DNA of 64,000 nucleotides from Pseudalkalibacillus sp052246725 (GCA_052246725.1 JBQQCL010000001.1); one strand, 5' to 3'. Counted from the stretch's first letter, positions 52,457 through 61,056 are shown. Notes: a model not told the origin generated them from the sequence alone. Program-made: numbers and translations.

Positions 52457-52914
52457 CAACAGGTTATCCACGAAGGCGTTCTGCCACGCAAACAAGACTC
52501 TTTTTCAATGAGACAGCGTAAAGGGGGCAAATGTGGTTTCATTCAAATCCTTTAGTTCGCTAATTAACTAACAAGATAAAGGTATAGTAAGTAGTCTAAC
52601 TTTCTTACAAAAACTCGTCAACCGAAAATTTTATCTTCTGACGTTTTATCTTTACCCTATTTATTCCTTCTTAAATAGTCGTAGTCCAATAACTTGACTC
52701 TTACTTAAAGTGCTTCTTATATTCGGGAGTAACATAAGATAAAATGAATACAATATAGCTTAAAAGTTACTTTAGCTATACCCCAACTTCTCACAAATTA
52801 CATAAGGTTGTTTTCAAACCGATTGTTGAATTCTACCCCTTTGGAAAAATACTCACTTACCGAAGGCACCCTGCTAGCCCACAACGAAAATACGATAATG
52901 AAAGAAGGTTTCTT
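52457..52914. other. Divergent AT-rich gap upstream of the CAX gene
   Basis: No open frame, T-box, terminator or repeat family member is recognised in these 458 bp. They presumably hold the promoters of hisZ (further left) and of the CAX antiporter. GATAAAGGTATAGTAAGTAG and similar AT-rich strings give weak promoter candidates only. Confidence 0.4.
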
Positions 52915-53973
52915 ATGTTCAACAAACTCTTTTTCCTTGCAATCATAATTGGTGTTCCTTTATCTGTGGCCGGTAACTTGCTTCACTGGCCGGAAGCGAT
53001 CATGTTCATCGTCTACTGTCTCACCATCGTTGCTCTTGCGGCCTACATGGGGCGTGCGACTGAAAGTCTTGCGATCCACTCAGGTCCGAGGATAGGCGGG
53101 CTGTTGAACGCCACCTTCGGGAATGCTGTCGAGCTCATCATTTCGATTTTCGCCTTGAAAGCTGGTTACGTTTCAATCGTGCTTGCCTCTTTGACAGGTT
53201 CTGTCCTTGGAAACCTGCTGCTTGTCGGAGGACTTTCGTTTTTCATCGGTGGCTTACGTTTTAAAAGGCAAAAATTCAACGTCCATGATGCAAGGCATAA
53301 TTCAGCCCTGCTCATGTTCGGGGTGGTCGTCGCATTCGTTTTCCCTGAAATTTTTGCGATGGATTTGAATGAAGGCGAAGCACTGACGTTAAGCATTTGG
53401 GTTTCATGCATATTGATCGGCCTATACCTGGCCGCGCTCTTCTTTAAATTGGTGACACACCGCGGTGTGTACAGCAGTGAGGGCGGAGATGAGGAAGCGC
53501 ATGAGGAAGAAGCAGAATGGACCGGAAAGAAAGCTTTGATCATCCTGGCGTTGGCGACTGCTGCTGTCGCGTATGTGAGTGAAGCACTCGTCCACACGTT
53601 CGAAACGGTCGGAGAGCAATTCGGATGGAGCGAAGTATTCATCGGGGTCATCATCGTAGCGATTGTCGGTAATGCCGCCGAACACGCGTCAGCCATTATC
53701 ATGGCTTACAAGGACAAGATGGACATAGCGGTCGAAATCGCGGTTGGTTCAACGCTTCAAATCGCGATGTTCGTCGCACCGGTACTCGTGCTGCTCTCAC
53801 TGATTTTCCCGACACCGATGGCTCTCGTCTTTACGGTTCCAGAACTCGTCGCCATGGTTCTTGCCGTCCTGTTGACGAATACAATCGCAAACGACGGAGA
53901 CACGAATTGGTTCGAAGGCGCCACCCTGCTAGCTGCCTACTTCATCATGGGCGTCGGCTTCTACCTTCTTTAA
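52915..53973 (+). CDS. Calcium/proton exchanger (CAX family, YfkE-like)
   Basis: A 352-residue membrane antiporter with about 11 hydrophobic segments and an acidic loop in the middle (residues about 187-200, rich in Glu). The two alpha repeats show the CAX signatures GLLNATFGNAVELIISIFAL and IVAIVGNAAEHASAIIMAYKD, with the glutamates needed for calcium exchange. It resembles B. subtilis YfkE (ChaA). AGAAGG lies about 8 bases before the ATG. It is a single gene followed by a 3' UTR element and terminator. Confidence 0.92.
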   Translation: MFNKLFFLAIIIGVPLSVAGNLLHWPEAIMFIVYCLTIVALAAYMGRATESLAIHSGPRIGGLLNATFGNAVELIISIFALKAGYVSIVLASLTGSVLGNLLLVGGLSFFIGGLRFKRQKFNVHDARHNSALLMFGVVVAFVFPEIFAMDLNEGEALTLSIWVSCILIGLYLAALFFKLVTHRGVYSSEGGDEEAHEEEAEWTGKKALIILALATAAVAYVSEALVHTFETVGEQFGWSEVFIGVIIVAIVGNAAEHASAIIMAYKDKMDIAVEIAVGSTLQIAMFVAPVLVLLSLIFPTPMALVFTVPELVAMVLAVLLTNTIANDGDTNWFEGATLLAAYFIMGVGFYLL

Positions 53974-54000
53974 TAAACGGAGCACATTTCGAAAAAACAA

Positions 54001-54081
54001 AGTAAACTTGGCAAAGCCAAGCTTTAGCGCAGGCTGTTAGTTGCCCTTATATTGAAGAAAGTATTTATACTTTCTTTAAAT
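54001..54081 (+). repeat. 3' UTR stem-loop element, copy 4 of 4
   Basis: It starts 28 bases after the CAX stop codon: AACTTGGCAAAGCCAAGC, GCGCAGGCTG, CTTATATTGAAGAAAG. The flanks AAAGTAAA and TACTTTCTTTAAA are complementary. A terminator follows directly. Confidence 0.75.
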
Positions 54082-54089
54082 GTTAAAAT

Positions 54090-54118
54090 AATGAAACCAC
54101 TGGTTCACCAGTGGTTTT
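54090..54118 (+). terminator. CAX gene terminator
   Basis: AAACCACTGG-TTCA-CCAGTGGTTT followed by TTCCTTTT. Confidence 0.85.
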
Positions 54119-54143
54119 TCCTTTTGAAAAAGACGGTAGGACC

Positions 54144-54331
54144 TTAACGGACACAGGAGACCTTATTTGCACAAAACCCCTTCGTTTTTCGAACCTAACG
54201 GACACCAGAGACCTTATTTCAAGAAATCCGATCGTAATCAGCTGGTTTTACCTCAAATAACGGCCCTGGTGTCCGCTAAATTTCTGAAACACCCCTTTTC
54301 GACACAAATAACGGCTCTCCTGTCCGTTAGC
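54144..54331. repeat. Four-arm foldback element, copy 4
   Basis: Forward arms TTAACGGACACAGGAGACC and CTAACGGACACCAGAGACC, then inverted arms AATAACGGCCCTGGTGTCC and AATAACGGCTCTCCTGTCC. The centre AAATCCGATCGTAATCAGCTG is nearly the same as in copy 1. The outer and inner arms can pair so that the whole unit closes into one long hairpin. Confidence 0.8.
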
Positions 54332-54374
54332 TCCCACGGCTAACGATTTCGGCCCCCCCTTACCATTAACAACA

Positions 54375-54450
54375 CAAAAAGAGCCCCATTCTGAAGGAAT
54401 CTCTCCAAACACCATGTCGGGTTCGGGATTCACTCAGAATGAGGCTCGCA
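54375..54450 (-). terminator. Terminator of the hprK-lgt-yvoD-ppaX-yvoF region
   Basis: On the minus strand GAGCCTCATTCTGA and TCAGAATGGGGCTC form the outer stem, with GAATC/GATTC inside, followed by TTTTTG. Confidence 0.75.
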
Positions 54451-54465
54451 CGATCCAATTTCAGC

Positions 54466-54996
54466 TTACTTATAGACGTGGTTCACATAACGATGGACGA
54501 AACGGCGTACATCCCGTTCCTGTACTTGAAAATGGAACTGGCATCTATGTGCATTCTTGAAATAACTGAAGTCGGTCTGCAGATACTTTTCCAATTGTTT
54601 TCGATGAATATGGACCACCAGCTCACTTGACTGGAAAGGTACCGCAATTTTCAACATCGATATATATGGAAGCTCCTTGAACAGATAAACAAGGTTATCA
54701 AGAAGCAGTTTTCCTATCTTTAATTTAGTGGAAAAATAATGATCATAATCATCCAGATATTCAGGACTCACGTGATCGCTGTTTTCAAAACGGATGACTG
54801 CTTCGTTCCCATTCCAATAAGCATCACGGATATAATCGCTGCCTCTTAGTCGGGATACGGCTGACAAAAAGAAGAACCGGTCCTGTTGCTCTGTTTCTTT
54901 TTTCGGTTTCTTCTCAACTGCCGGGCGAACCCAAGCATCGCTTATTTGGAACTCACCATTCATGTAGATCAACGACATTCTCTTCTTTTGCTCCAT
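54466..54996 (-). CDS. Conserved-looking protein of unknown function (176 aa)
   Basis: A soluble 176-residue protein without signal peptide or membrane segment. AAAGGTGGGTG lies 4 bases before the ATG. The sequence is rich in aromatic and basic residues, with IYMNGEFQISDAWVRP at the N-terminus and FHFQVQERDVRRFVHRYVNH at the C-terminus. I recognise no domain. It is 18 bases downstream of yvoF and ends at the operon terminator, so it is cotranscribed with hprK, lgt, yvoD, ppaX and yvoF. In B. subtilis the his operon follows yvoF directly, so this gene is an addition there. Confidence 0.8.
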   Translation of the reverse strand: MEQKKRMSLIYMNGEFQISDAWVRPAVEKKPKKETEQQDRFFFLSAVSRLRGSDYIRDAYWNGNEAVIRFENSDHVSPEYLDDYDHYFSTKLKIGKLLLDNLVYLFKELPYISMLKIAVPFQSSELVVHIHRKQLEKYLQTDFSYFKNAHRCQFHFQVQERDVRRFVHRYVNHVYK

Positions 54997-55014
54997 GTGA
55001 CACCCACCTTTAAT

Positions 55015-55542
55015 CTATATATCGTCAATATCCGACATTTGTTTATGTTTGGCCATCTCTTCTTCCGTATAGATGAGCCGCATCGGATTTCCGCCTACGA
55101 ATGAACCGGGTTCAACATCCCTATGTACCAATGTGCCTGCTGAAACGACAGCTCCGTCACCGATCGTCACACCGGGCAGAATCGTACTGTTGGCCCCGAT
55201 CATCACTTCATCTCCAATATTTACATTACCAAGACGATACTCTTTTATCAAATATTCATGCGTCAAAATTGTCGTATTATATCCGATTATGGTGTTTCGA
55301 CCGACCGAAATCCGTTCAGGAAACATGATATCGACCATGACCATCAAAGCAAAGGCTGTCTGTTCGCCTACTTTCATACGTAGAAATGTGCGGTACAGCC
55401 AGTTTTTCACTGGAATGATCGGGGTATATCTCGCAAGCTGGATGACTACGAAGTTTTTCAGCACCTTGAAGAATGGCACTGTCTTGTAGATCTGCCAGAG
55501 CGCATTGCTTCCCTTAACAGGATGACGCTCAGTCTTCCGCAT
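55015..55542 (-). CDS. yvoF: Hexapeptide-repeat acyltransferase (YvoF-like)
   Basis: A 175-residue left-handed beta-helix acyltransferase. After a basic N-terminal region, hexapeptide repeats run from about residue 70 (ISVGRNTIIGYNTTILTHEY, VNIGDEVMIGANSTILPGVT, IGDGAVVSAGTLV) to GSFVGGNPMRLI, with a catalytic-type histidine in LTHEY. It probably O-acetylates a sugar or small metabolite. Its start overlaps the ppaX stop by one base, and ppaX-yvoF is conserved in Bacilli. Confidence 0.9.
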   Translation of the reverse strand: MRKTERHPVKGSNALWQIYKTVPFFKVLKNFVVIQLARYTPIIPVKNWLYRTFLRMKVGEQTAFALMVMVDIMFPERISVGRNTIIGYNTTILTHEYLIKEYRLGNVNIGDEVMIGANSTILPGVTIGDGAVVSAGTLVHRDVEPGSFVGGNPMRLIYTEEEMAKHKQMSDIDDI

Positions 55543-56186
55543 TATACATTCACCTCTAAGACTTTTAATAGATCCGGCATTTCTTCAAGCATGTAATCCG
55601 GTTCAGATCGTTCGAGGTTTTCTCTCCCCTTGATTGTCCAGGAGACAGCGGCCGTCAACGTACCGGCATTTTTACCTGCTTCGATATCATAACGGCTGTC
55701 CCCGACCATGATCGCAGAGGTTATATCGGATTGAAGCTTGTCCAACGCACGGATCACAGGCTGCGGGTCAGGTTTCGCACGCTCAACGTCATCCAGCGTG
55801 ACAATCGTCGTGAAATACTCGCCTAAGCCCGTGATTTCAAGACCAAGCTCAACCGCATCCCGCATCTTCGTCGTTACGATGCCAAGCTTGAACCCTTTCT
55901 CATGCAGGGTTTTTACCGTATAGGCAACCCCTTCGAAAGCATGCACATACTCTTCATGATGGGCAAGATTATGTTCTTTATACGTACACACCATATCGGC
56001 AACGGACGTTTCATCAACTCTCTTAAAAGAATCCACCAAAGGCTCCCCGATGAAGGAAATGATGTCATCACGAGAGTATTGCTGCGGCTTGAACTGCTCC
56101 AATGTATGTGTAAAAGAAGAGATGATCAAATCGTTCGTATTGATCAACGTACCATCTAAATCAAACAGAATCGTATCAATTTTCAT
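55542..56186 (-). CDS. ppaX: Pyrophosphatase PpaX
   Basis: HAD-family hydrolase that removes the pyrophosphate made by HprK-P when it dephosphorylates P-Ser-HPr. The 214-residue protein has motif I FDLDGTLINTND, a helical cap, motif II in GIVTTKMRD, and motif III/IV AKPDPQPVIRAL and MVGDSRYDIEAGKNAG. It overlaps yvoD by 11 bases and belongs to the hprK-lgt-yvoD-ppaX cluster, which fits that role. Confidence 0.94.
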   Translation of the reverse strand: MKIDTILFDLDGTLINTNDLIISSFTHTLEQFKPQQYSRDDIISFIGEPLVDSFKRVDETSVADMVCTYKEHNLAHHEEYVHAFEGVAYTVKTLHEKGFKLGIVTTKMRDAVELGLEITGLGEYFTTIVTLDDVERAKPDPQPVIRALDKLQSDITSAIMVGDSRYDIEAGKNAGTLTAAVSWTIKGRENLERSEPDYMLEEMPDLLKVLEVNV

Positions 56187-57132
56187 AGTTGGCTTCCTTT
56201 CGATGTCTGTATACGTTTTTTGCTTCCACCCGGTTCCAGACGAATGCTACTACCATCGTTAAAATGATCGCGACAACAAGCCGGATGATGAGCAATGGCC
56301 ACACCGGTATTCCGAGCGGGATGAAAATCAAGGTATCTTCAATGACAGCATGACAGGATACGAGAAAAATGAATGCTAGATAAAGGTCTTTCTTTTCCAC
56401 GCCATCCTCTTTGACAGCCTGCATCATTACGCCAGCACCGTATGCGAGGCCGAAAAAGATACCTGCTGCTAGAGTCGTAGACGTGTTCGCTTTCATGCCT
56501 AGCGATCTTGTAATCGGCGCCATCCAACGCGAAAACACCGTCAACCAATTCAAGTCTTTCATCACCTGGATGAAGATCATAAGCGGGATGACGATCGCCG
56601 CCAGCTGGAGAATACCGACGAACCCTTTTTCCAACCCGTGCCATAAAATGTTCCAAAAACCGTTGACCTGTTCTTCTGTGCCTGAAATGAACCCATAGAC
56701 GGCTTGTTCTGAACCGCCTTTCCACACGAGCGAGATGAAGAATGCAGAAATCAACGCAAGCCCGATCCGCACAACCATCACGATCCACATCTTGATTCCG
56801 ACCTTTGTCGCAACCGACGATTCGATCAGTAGATTGTGTGAAAACGAGAGCATGACAGCAAGGATGAACACTTCCTTCACCGTCAGATCAAGGCTGAGGA
56901 TTGCGCCGATACCCGCATACAAGTTTAAAAAGTTACCGATGACGAGCGGCAGAGCAGCTTCGCCTGAAAGACCGATCCATTTCATCAAAGGCTCCGCAAG
57001 CTTGACGAGCCAATCCATCAGAGGTGTTTGTCCAAGAATTGTAACGATCAGAGTAATTGGGAAGATGATTTTACCTAGTGCCCATGTTGTATTCAGGCCA
57101 ACCTTCAGGCCGTTTTTCAATGTGTTCATCAT
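56176..57132 (-). CDS. yvoD: Nucleoside-recognition domain membrane protein (YvoD)
   Basis: A 318-residue polytopic membrane protein with two gate-type domains related to the nucleoside recognition family (GLSGEAALPLVIGNFLNLYAGIGAILSL; AGIFFGLAYGAGVMMQAV). Such proteins resemble SpmA/SpmB and FeoB membrane domains. No transport substrate is established. A GGGGAAG ribosome site precedes two adjacent ATG codons, either of which could be used. It lies between lgt and ppaX as in B. subtilis. Confidence 0.9.
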   Translation of the reverse strand: MMNTLKNGLKVGLNTTWALGKIIFPITLIVTILGQTPLMDWLVKLAEPLMKWIGLSGEAALPLVIGNFLNLYAGIGAILSLDLTVKEVFILAVMLSFSHNLLIESSVATKVGIKMWIVMVVRIGLALISAFFISLVWKGGSEQAVYGFISGTEEQVNGFWNILWHGLEKGFVGILQLAAIVIPLMIFIQVMKDLNWLTVFSRWMAPITRSLGMKANTSTTLAAGIFFGLAYGAGVMMQAVKEDGVEKKDLYLAFIFLVSCHAVIEDTLIFIPLGIPVWPLLIIRLVVAIILTMVVAFVWNRVEAKNVYRHRKEANYEN

Positions 57133-57157
57133 TTTCTGCTTCCCCTTTCTCTCGCTG

Positions 57158-57970
57158 CTACAATTCGTTATACCGTTTATCTGCTAACCCAGTTTTCCTG
57201 CGATAGATGATGATACCGATACTAATGACGATCAGCACAATCGAAATCACCTGGGCGATCCGCAATGAGTCCGTCAGCATCAGGCTGTCCGTCCGTAACC
57301 CCTCGACAAAGAACCGGCCGATTGAGTAATAGATGACATAGGTCAAGAACAGCTCACCGCGCCGTAAGTTGACACGCCGCAAACCGATCAACAGTGCGAA
57401 TCCGATGAGATTCCAAATCGATTCATACAGGAACGTCGGATGATAGTACGCCCCTTCTATGTACATCTGATTGATGATCCAATCCGGAAGATATAAGCCT
57501 TCTAAAAATTCACGCGTAACCTCGCCGCCATGGGCCTCCTGATTCATGAAGTTGCCCCAGCGGCCGATCGCTTGCCCGAGGATGATGCTTGGCGCCGCAA
57601 TATCTACAAGCTTCCAGAAGGACAAATCTTTCACTTTTGAAAACACGTAAGCTGTCAAAAACGAACCGATCAGCGCACCATGGATCGCGATGCCGCCTTC
57701 CCAGATCTTGATGATTTCACCCACGTTATCTTTATAATAATGCCACTCGAACGCGACATAATAGATCCGTGCGCAAATGATCGCTACCGGAACAGCGATC
57801 ATGACGAGATCGACGAACGTTTCCGAATTGATGCCTAAACGCTTTGACTCACGGACCGCGATATAGAGTCCGAGCAAAGCTCCAAATCCTATGATAATGC
57901 CATACCAGTATATGGTCAATGGACCGATTTCAAGTGCAACCCGGTCCAATGGCTGGATGTTTGCAACCAT
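57158..57970 (-). CDS. lgt: Prolipoprotein diacylglyceryl transferase
   Basis: Lgt attaches diacylglycerol to the lipobox cysteine of prolipoproteins. The 270-residue membrane protein has about seven hydrophobic segments, IGPLTIYWYGIIIGFGALLG, the Lgt signature GQAIGRWGNFMNQEAHGGEV with the essential Arg and Asn, HPTFLYESIWNL, and RRVNLRRGELFLTYVIYYSIGRFFVEGLR. It lies 13 bases downstream of hprK. Confidence 0.97.
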   Translation of the reverse strand: MVANIQPLDRVALEIGPLTIYWYGIIIGFGALLGLYIAVRESKRLGINSETFVDLVMIAVPVAIICARIYYVAFEWHYYKDNVGEIIKIWEGGIAIHGALIGSFLTAYVFSKVKDLSFWKLVDIAAPSIILGQAIGRWGNFMNQEAHGGEVTREFLEGLYLPDWIINQMYIEGAYYHPTFLYESIWNLIGFALLIGLRRVNLRRGELFLTYVIYYSIGRFFVEGLRTDSLMLTDSLRIAQVISIVLIVISIGIIIYRRKTGLADKRYNEL

Positions 57971-57983
57971 ATCCTCTTACCTC

Positions 57984-58919
57984 CTAAAAGTCATCGTAAT
58001 CTGGTGTATCGATGACATTGTTCAGCTTCTCCGAAAACTGTTGTGCCGCATTGACCCCCATCCTCTTCAGACGGAAGTTCATAGCAGCGACCTCGATAAT
58101 GACAGCAAGGTTTCGTCCAGGACGGACCGGTACCGTCAACCTCGGCAGTTCGACATCGATGATTTTCATCGATTCTTCATCAAGACCGAGCCTGTCATAG
58201 TTTTTTTTCTGATCCCATGTTTCGAGGTTGATCACCAAAGCGATCTTCTTAAAATTACGGATCGCACCTGCACCGAACAGGGTCATGACATTGATGATCC
58301 CGAGCCCACGGATTTCCAACAGATGCTGAATCAGCTCAGGTGAACTTCCGACAAGTGTTTTTTCGTCTTCCTGACGGATTTCCACCGAATCATCGGCAAC
58401 CAATCTGTGGCCCCTTTTTACAAGCTCGAGTGCACTTTCACTTTTCCCGACGCCACTAGACCCTGTAATAAGGACACCGATTCCGTAAATATCAACGAGC
58501 ACACCGTGTACCGCTGTCGTCGGTGCCAATTTACTCTCTAAAAAGTTCGTCAGCCGGCTGCTGAGACGTGTCGTCGTCAATTGTGACCGTAAAATCGGGA
58601 TGCCCTTTTCTTCTGCAGCCTCACCTAATTCCGGGGGCACGTCCCATCCTCTCGAGATCACAATGCCTGGAGTCTCGTCCCTGCAAAGCTTGCGGAGACG
58701 TTCCCTGCGGATCCGGTCATCCAGTCCGTTGACAAACGAAAGCTCCGTCTTACCCAACAGTTGCAGGCGCTCTGCCGGGTAATACGCAAAATAACCCGCC
58801 ATTTCAAGGCCAGGACGTGAAATATCACTTGTCGTAATCGTCCGATCGATGCCGCTCTCGCCATGTACAAGCTCCAGCTGGAACTCATCGATCAGATCTT
58901 TTATATGTATGTTCGCCAT
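57984..58919 (-). CDS. hprK: HPr kinase/phosphorylase
   Basis: HprK phosphorylates Ser46 of HPr and Crh in response to glycolytic intermediates and reverses this with phosphate. The 311-residue protein has an N-terminal MurF-like domain, the P-loop GSSGVGKSESALELVKRGHRLVADD, the catalytic His in VHGVLVDIYG, the HprK signature EIRGLGIINVMTLFGAGA and the C-terminal VPVRPGRNLAVIIEVAAMNFR. The ATG at 58919 gives the B. subtilis-like start MANIHIKDL. Its partner Crh is at 38190. Confidence 0.97.
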   Translation of the reverse strand: MANIHIKDLIDEFQLELVHGESGIDRTITTSDISRPGLEMAGYFAYYPAERLQLLGKTELSFVNGLDDRIRRERLRKLCRDETPGIVISRGWDVPPELGEAAEEKGIPILRSQLTTTRLSSRLTNFLESKLAPTTAVHGVLVDIYGIGVLITGSSGVGKSESALELVKRGHRLVADDSVEIRQEDEKTLVGSSPELIQHLLEIRGLGIINVMTLFGAGAIRNFKKIALVINLETWDQKKNYDRLGLDEESMKIIDVELPRLTVPVRPGRNLAVIIEVAAMNFRLKRMGVNAAQQFSEKLNNVIDTPDYDDF

Positions 58920-59044
58920 TTTGAAGGTCACTCCCACTTTCTAGCGTTTCTACCACCCTATATTTTAGCATTCTTTTTCATATCATGCCGACTCTACACC
59001 TAGTTTTCCAGAAAAAGGTTGTAAATTATGAGTGACTATCGGGT

Positions 59045-59128
59045 AAATCAACGATATATTTCGGTTTTGCACCGGTAAATTTGAAGTTTGCTCCGATAAA
59101 ATTTGTGTTTGCACCGATATAGGTCCGA
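59045..59128. repeat. 21-bp tandem array, locus 1
   Basis: Units TTTGCACCGGTAAATTTGAAG, TTTGCTCCGATAAAATTTGTG and TTTGCACCGATATAGG start at 59066, 59087 and 59108, with a weaker unit before. The period is exactly 21 bp. It lies in the 622-bp gap upstream of hprK, in which no gene is seen. Confidence 0.75.
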
Positions 59129-59343
59129 GGGTGATTTCTAAAGCGTAACTCATTCAATTTTACGACATTCCGCCTTTAAAAGAATCCATCCAAACGCTCA
59201 AAAATTGTGGAGAAACCTTCAACGGATATTAGTTGGGAGAATAACTTGACAGGTAATCGCTTACATGTGCGAAGGTAACCAACTCTGCAACAGCTCAATG
59301 AAGATCAGCCCTACAGTTTAGTATAGTAAAAAAGTACCGAGTG

Positions 59344-59469
59344 GCCGGATTAAGTGAGATTTTGGCCGAATTCCGGTTCAATTTGGCCGGATTCCTACAT
59401 AAACCCGCCGGAATAAGTTGCAAAGCCGCCGGATTATCCTATGAACCTGCCGGATTACCTCCCAAATCA
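59344..59469. repeat. 21-bp tandem array, locus 2
   Basis: Six units starting GCCGGATT or a close variant begin at 59344, 59365, 59386, 59407, 59428 and 59449, each exactly 21 bp. Only the first 8 bases are conserved; the other 13 vary. It lies just downstream of the yvlD terminator. Confidence 0.85.
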
Positions 59470-59489
59470 GCACTGGACAGAAAACCCAC

Positions 59490-59535
59490 CAAAAAAAAAC
59501 TGACCTGGATTTCATCTTTCTCCAGGTCAGTCCTT
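59490..59535 (-). terminator. yvl operon terminator
   Basis: On the minus strand ACTGACCTGGA-GAAAGATGAAA-TCCAGGTCAGT is followed by nine T. Confidence 0.9.
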
Positions 59536-59541
59536 CAATTT

Positions 59542-59904
59542 TTATCGATCTTTAAACGGTTTGACGATCAGGTTGTTGATCAACAGGTTCAAAACCGAGA
59601 TGATGATCGCCGCGACCAGCGCCATGCCAAATCCCGAAATCATGAATGAGTCCCCCATCAATGCTTGTGTGAGCATCAGGGTGATTGCATTGATCACGAA
59701 CAAGAACAGTCCAAGGCTCAAAATCGTGACAGGCAAGGTCAAAATCACCAAAATCGGTTTGACAATTACATTCATGATTGCTAACAAAATACTCGCGATG
59801 ATCGCTGCTCCGATTCCAGACAAATAGAAGGATTCACTGAAAAATCCGGAGACGACCATCAACACGATCGTATTGACAATTAAAGAAACAATCCATCCTC
59901 TCAA
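59542..59904 (-). CDS. yvlD: YvlD-like phage holin family / DUF360 membrane protein
   Basis: A 120-residue membrane protein with four hydrophobic segments (WIVSLIVNTIVLMVVSGFF, IIASILLAIMNVIVKPILVI, LGLFLFVINAITLMLTQAL, FGMALVAAIIISVLNLLIN). This is the Mycobacterium 4-TM holin-like/YvlD family. B. subtilis yvlD is the last gene of the envelope-stress operon yvlABCD; here yvlC (PspC-like) is missing and yvlD follows yvlB after 12 bases. Confidence 0.88.
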   Translation of the reverse strand: MRGWIVSLIVNTIVLMVVSGFFSESFYLSGIGAAIIASILLAIMNVIVKPILVILTLPVTILSLGLFLFVINAITLMLTQALMGDSFMISGFGMALVAAIIISVLNLLINNLIVKPFKDR

Positions 59905-59916
59905 AACACTTCCTCC

Positions 59917-61056
59917 TTACCGCTTTGCAATTGAAATCGAACCGGTCTTCGCCACCGCCTCAATTTCATAGGTCGTCGGTGCATCTTCATTCGCGATGAA
60001 TTCCATCCGTTTTAGCACCACATCTTTTGTCTCTTTCTTAATATCAACTTTATCAAGAAAACAATTCAGACTGCCAATCGTAGCTTTCATGTTTCCATCA
60101 ACCCGCAAACTGTCAGGCACTAGGATTTCAATTTTTCCAGCGACCGTTTTAAAAGAAGCTTTTCCAGGCATGGCATCTTCTAATGTGAAGTTGATCGAGC
60201 CATTCAAAGTTTCTGCCTCGACGTCTTCATACTTGCCATTCAAACGGATCGCCCCGTTCAGCGTCTCAAGGTCAAGTTTTTTCCAGTTACTCTGATCCAA
60301 TCTGATCTTCCCATTCGAGGTCGAGGCATTCAATGAACCACCATCTACACGGTTCAACGTTACTGCTCCGTTCGATGTACGAACGATCATCCGGTTCGTC
60401 TTCAATTCATCGAGGGTGATGGCACCGTTCGCTGTGCGAAGCTGGATCTCCTCGTACATTTTCGTCGGCACGTACATGTGCGCTTGCACTTTCAGGCGGT
60501 TTTCATCGACTAGGAATTGGAGCTCACCTGATTCCGTCGCAAAATGTGCATTTTTCAAAAAGTACGCTTTCGCTTCTTCAGTCGACTGGGTCCGGTACAC
60601 CGAAACATGGCACTCGACCCGAACACTCTGCTCCTCCCACGGATGCAACTGGATTCCCCCATTGGTTACATGGATCTTCAGACGGTTAAAATCAACATCG
60701 TTTTCCTGAAAAACATGATCGATTTCAATTGCCTGACCGAAGTTGAAATCAAAATCAGTATCCTTCAATTTCGTCACTACCCGGTCGATCAAGCTCGAAA
60801 ACTTACTGATCGTCGATTGTTCTGACTTTTTCTCATACGTATGGGTGTTGTGGGTTTTGTGCTGCTGATTTGCGCTTCCGGTTTTCTGTTCATTCGATTG
60901 TTGCTTTTGCCCCGAATAATTAACTGTCGCTGTTCTGACAGGCTGCTTTTCTTCGTCAAGATCGTTTTCTCCAACTGCTTTTAAAAGTTCAACCGCTTCT
61001 GCCGATGAAATTTTCCCCTCATCTAGCATTTTCAAAATCATCTTCCGCTCTTCCAT
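59917..61056 (-). CDS. yvlB: DUF4097 protein with SHOCT-like N-terminus (YvlB)
   Basis: A 379-residue protein. Residues 1-32 (EERKMILKMLDEGKISSAEAVELLKAVGE) form the short helical YvlB N-terminal domain. A Gln/Asn/Thr-rich linker follows (about 35-80), then a long repetitive beta-helix of the DUF4097 type with recurring TxNGxIxL motifs (TANGAITLDEL, TSNGAVTLNRV, TSNGKIRLDQS, TLNGAIRLNG, TLNGSINFTL). Such proteins occur with envelope-stress systems; the molecular role is unknown. It lies between the small membrane protein and yvlD. Confidence 0.9.
   Translation of the reverse strand: MEERKMILKMLDEGKISSAEAVELLKAVGENDLDEEKQPVRTATVNYSGQKQQSNEQKTGSANQQHKTHNTHTYEKKSEQSTISKFSSLIDRVVTKLKDTDFDFNFGQAIEIDHVFQENDVDFNRLKIHVTNGGIQLHPWEEQSVRVECHVSVYRTQSTEEAKAYFLKNAHFATESGELQFLVDENRLKVQAHMYVPTKMYEEIQLRTANGAITLDELKTNRMIVRTSNGAVTLNRVDGGSLNASTSNGKIRLDQSNWKKLDLETLNGAIRLNGKYEDVEAETLNGSINFTLEDAMPGKASFKTVAGKIEILVPDSLRVDGNMKATIGSLNCFLDKVDIKKETKDVVLKRMEFIANEDAPTTYEIEAVAKTGSISIAKR

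Noticed and set aside
52173..52914. T-box riboswitch upstream of hisZ
   Set aside because: The T-box sequence TGGTACCGCG is not found on the minus strand; the region holds a foldback repeat and AT-rich DNA.
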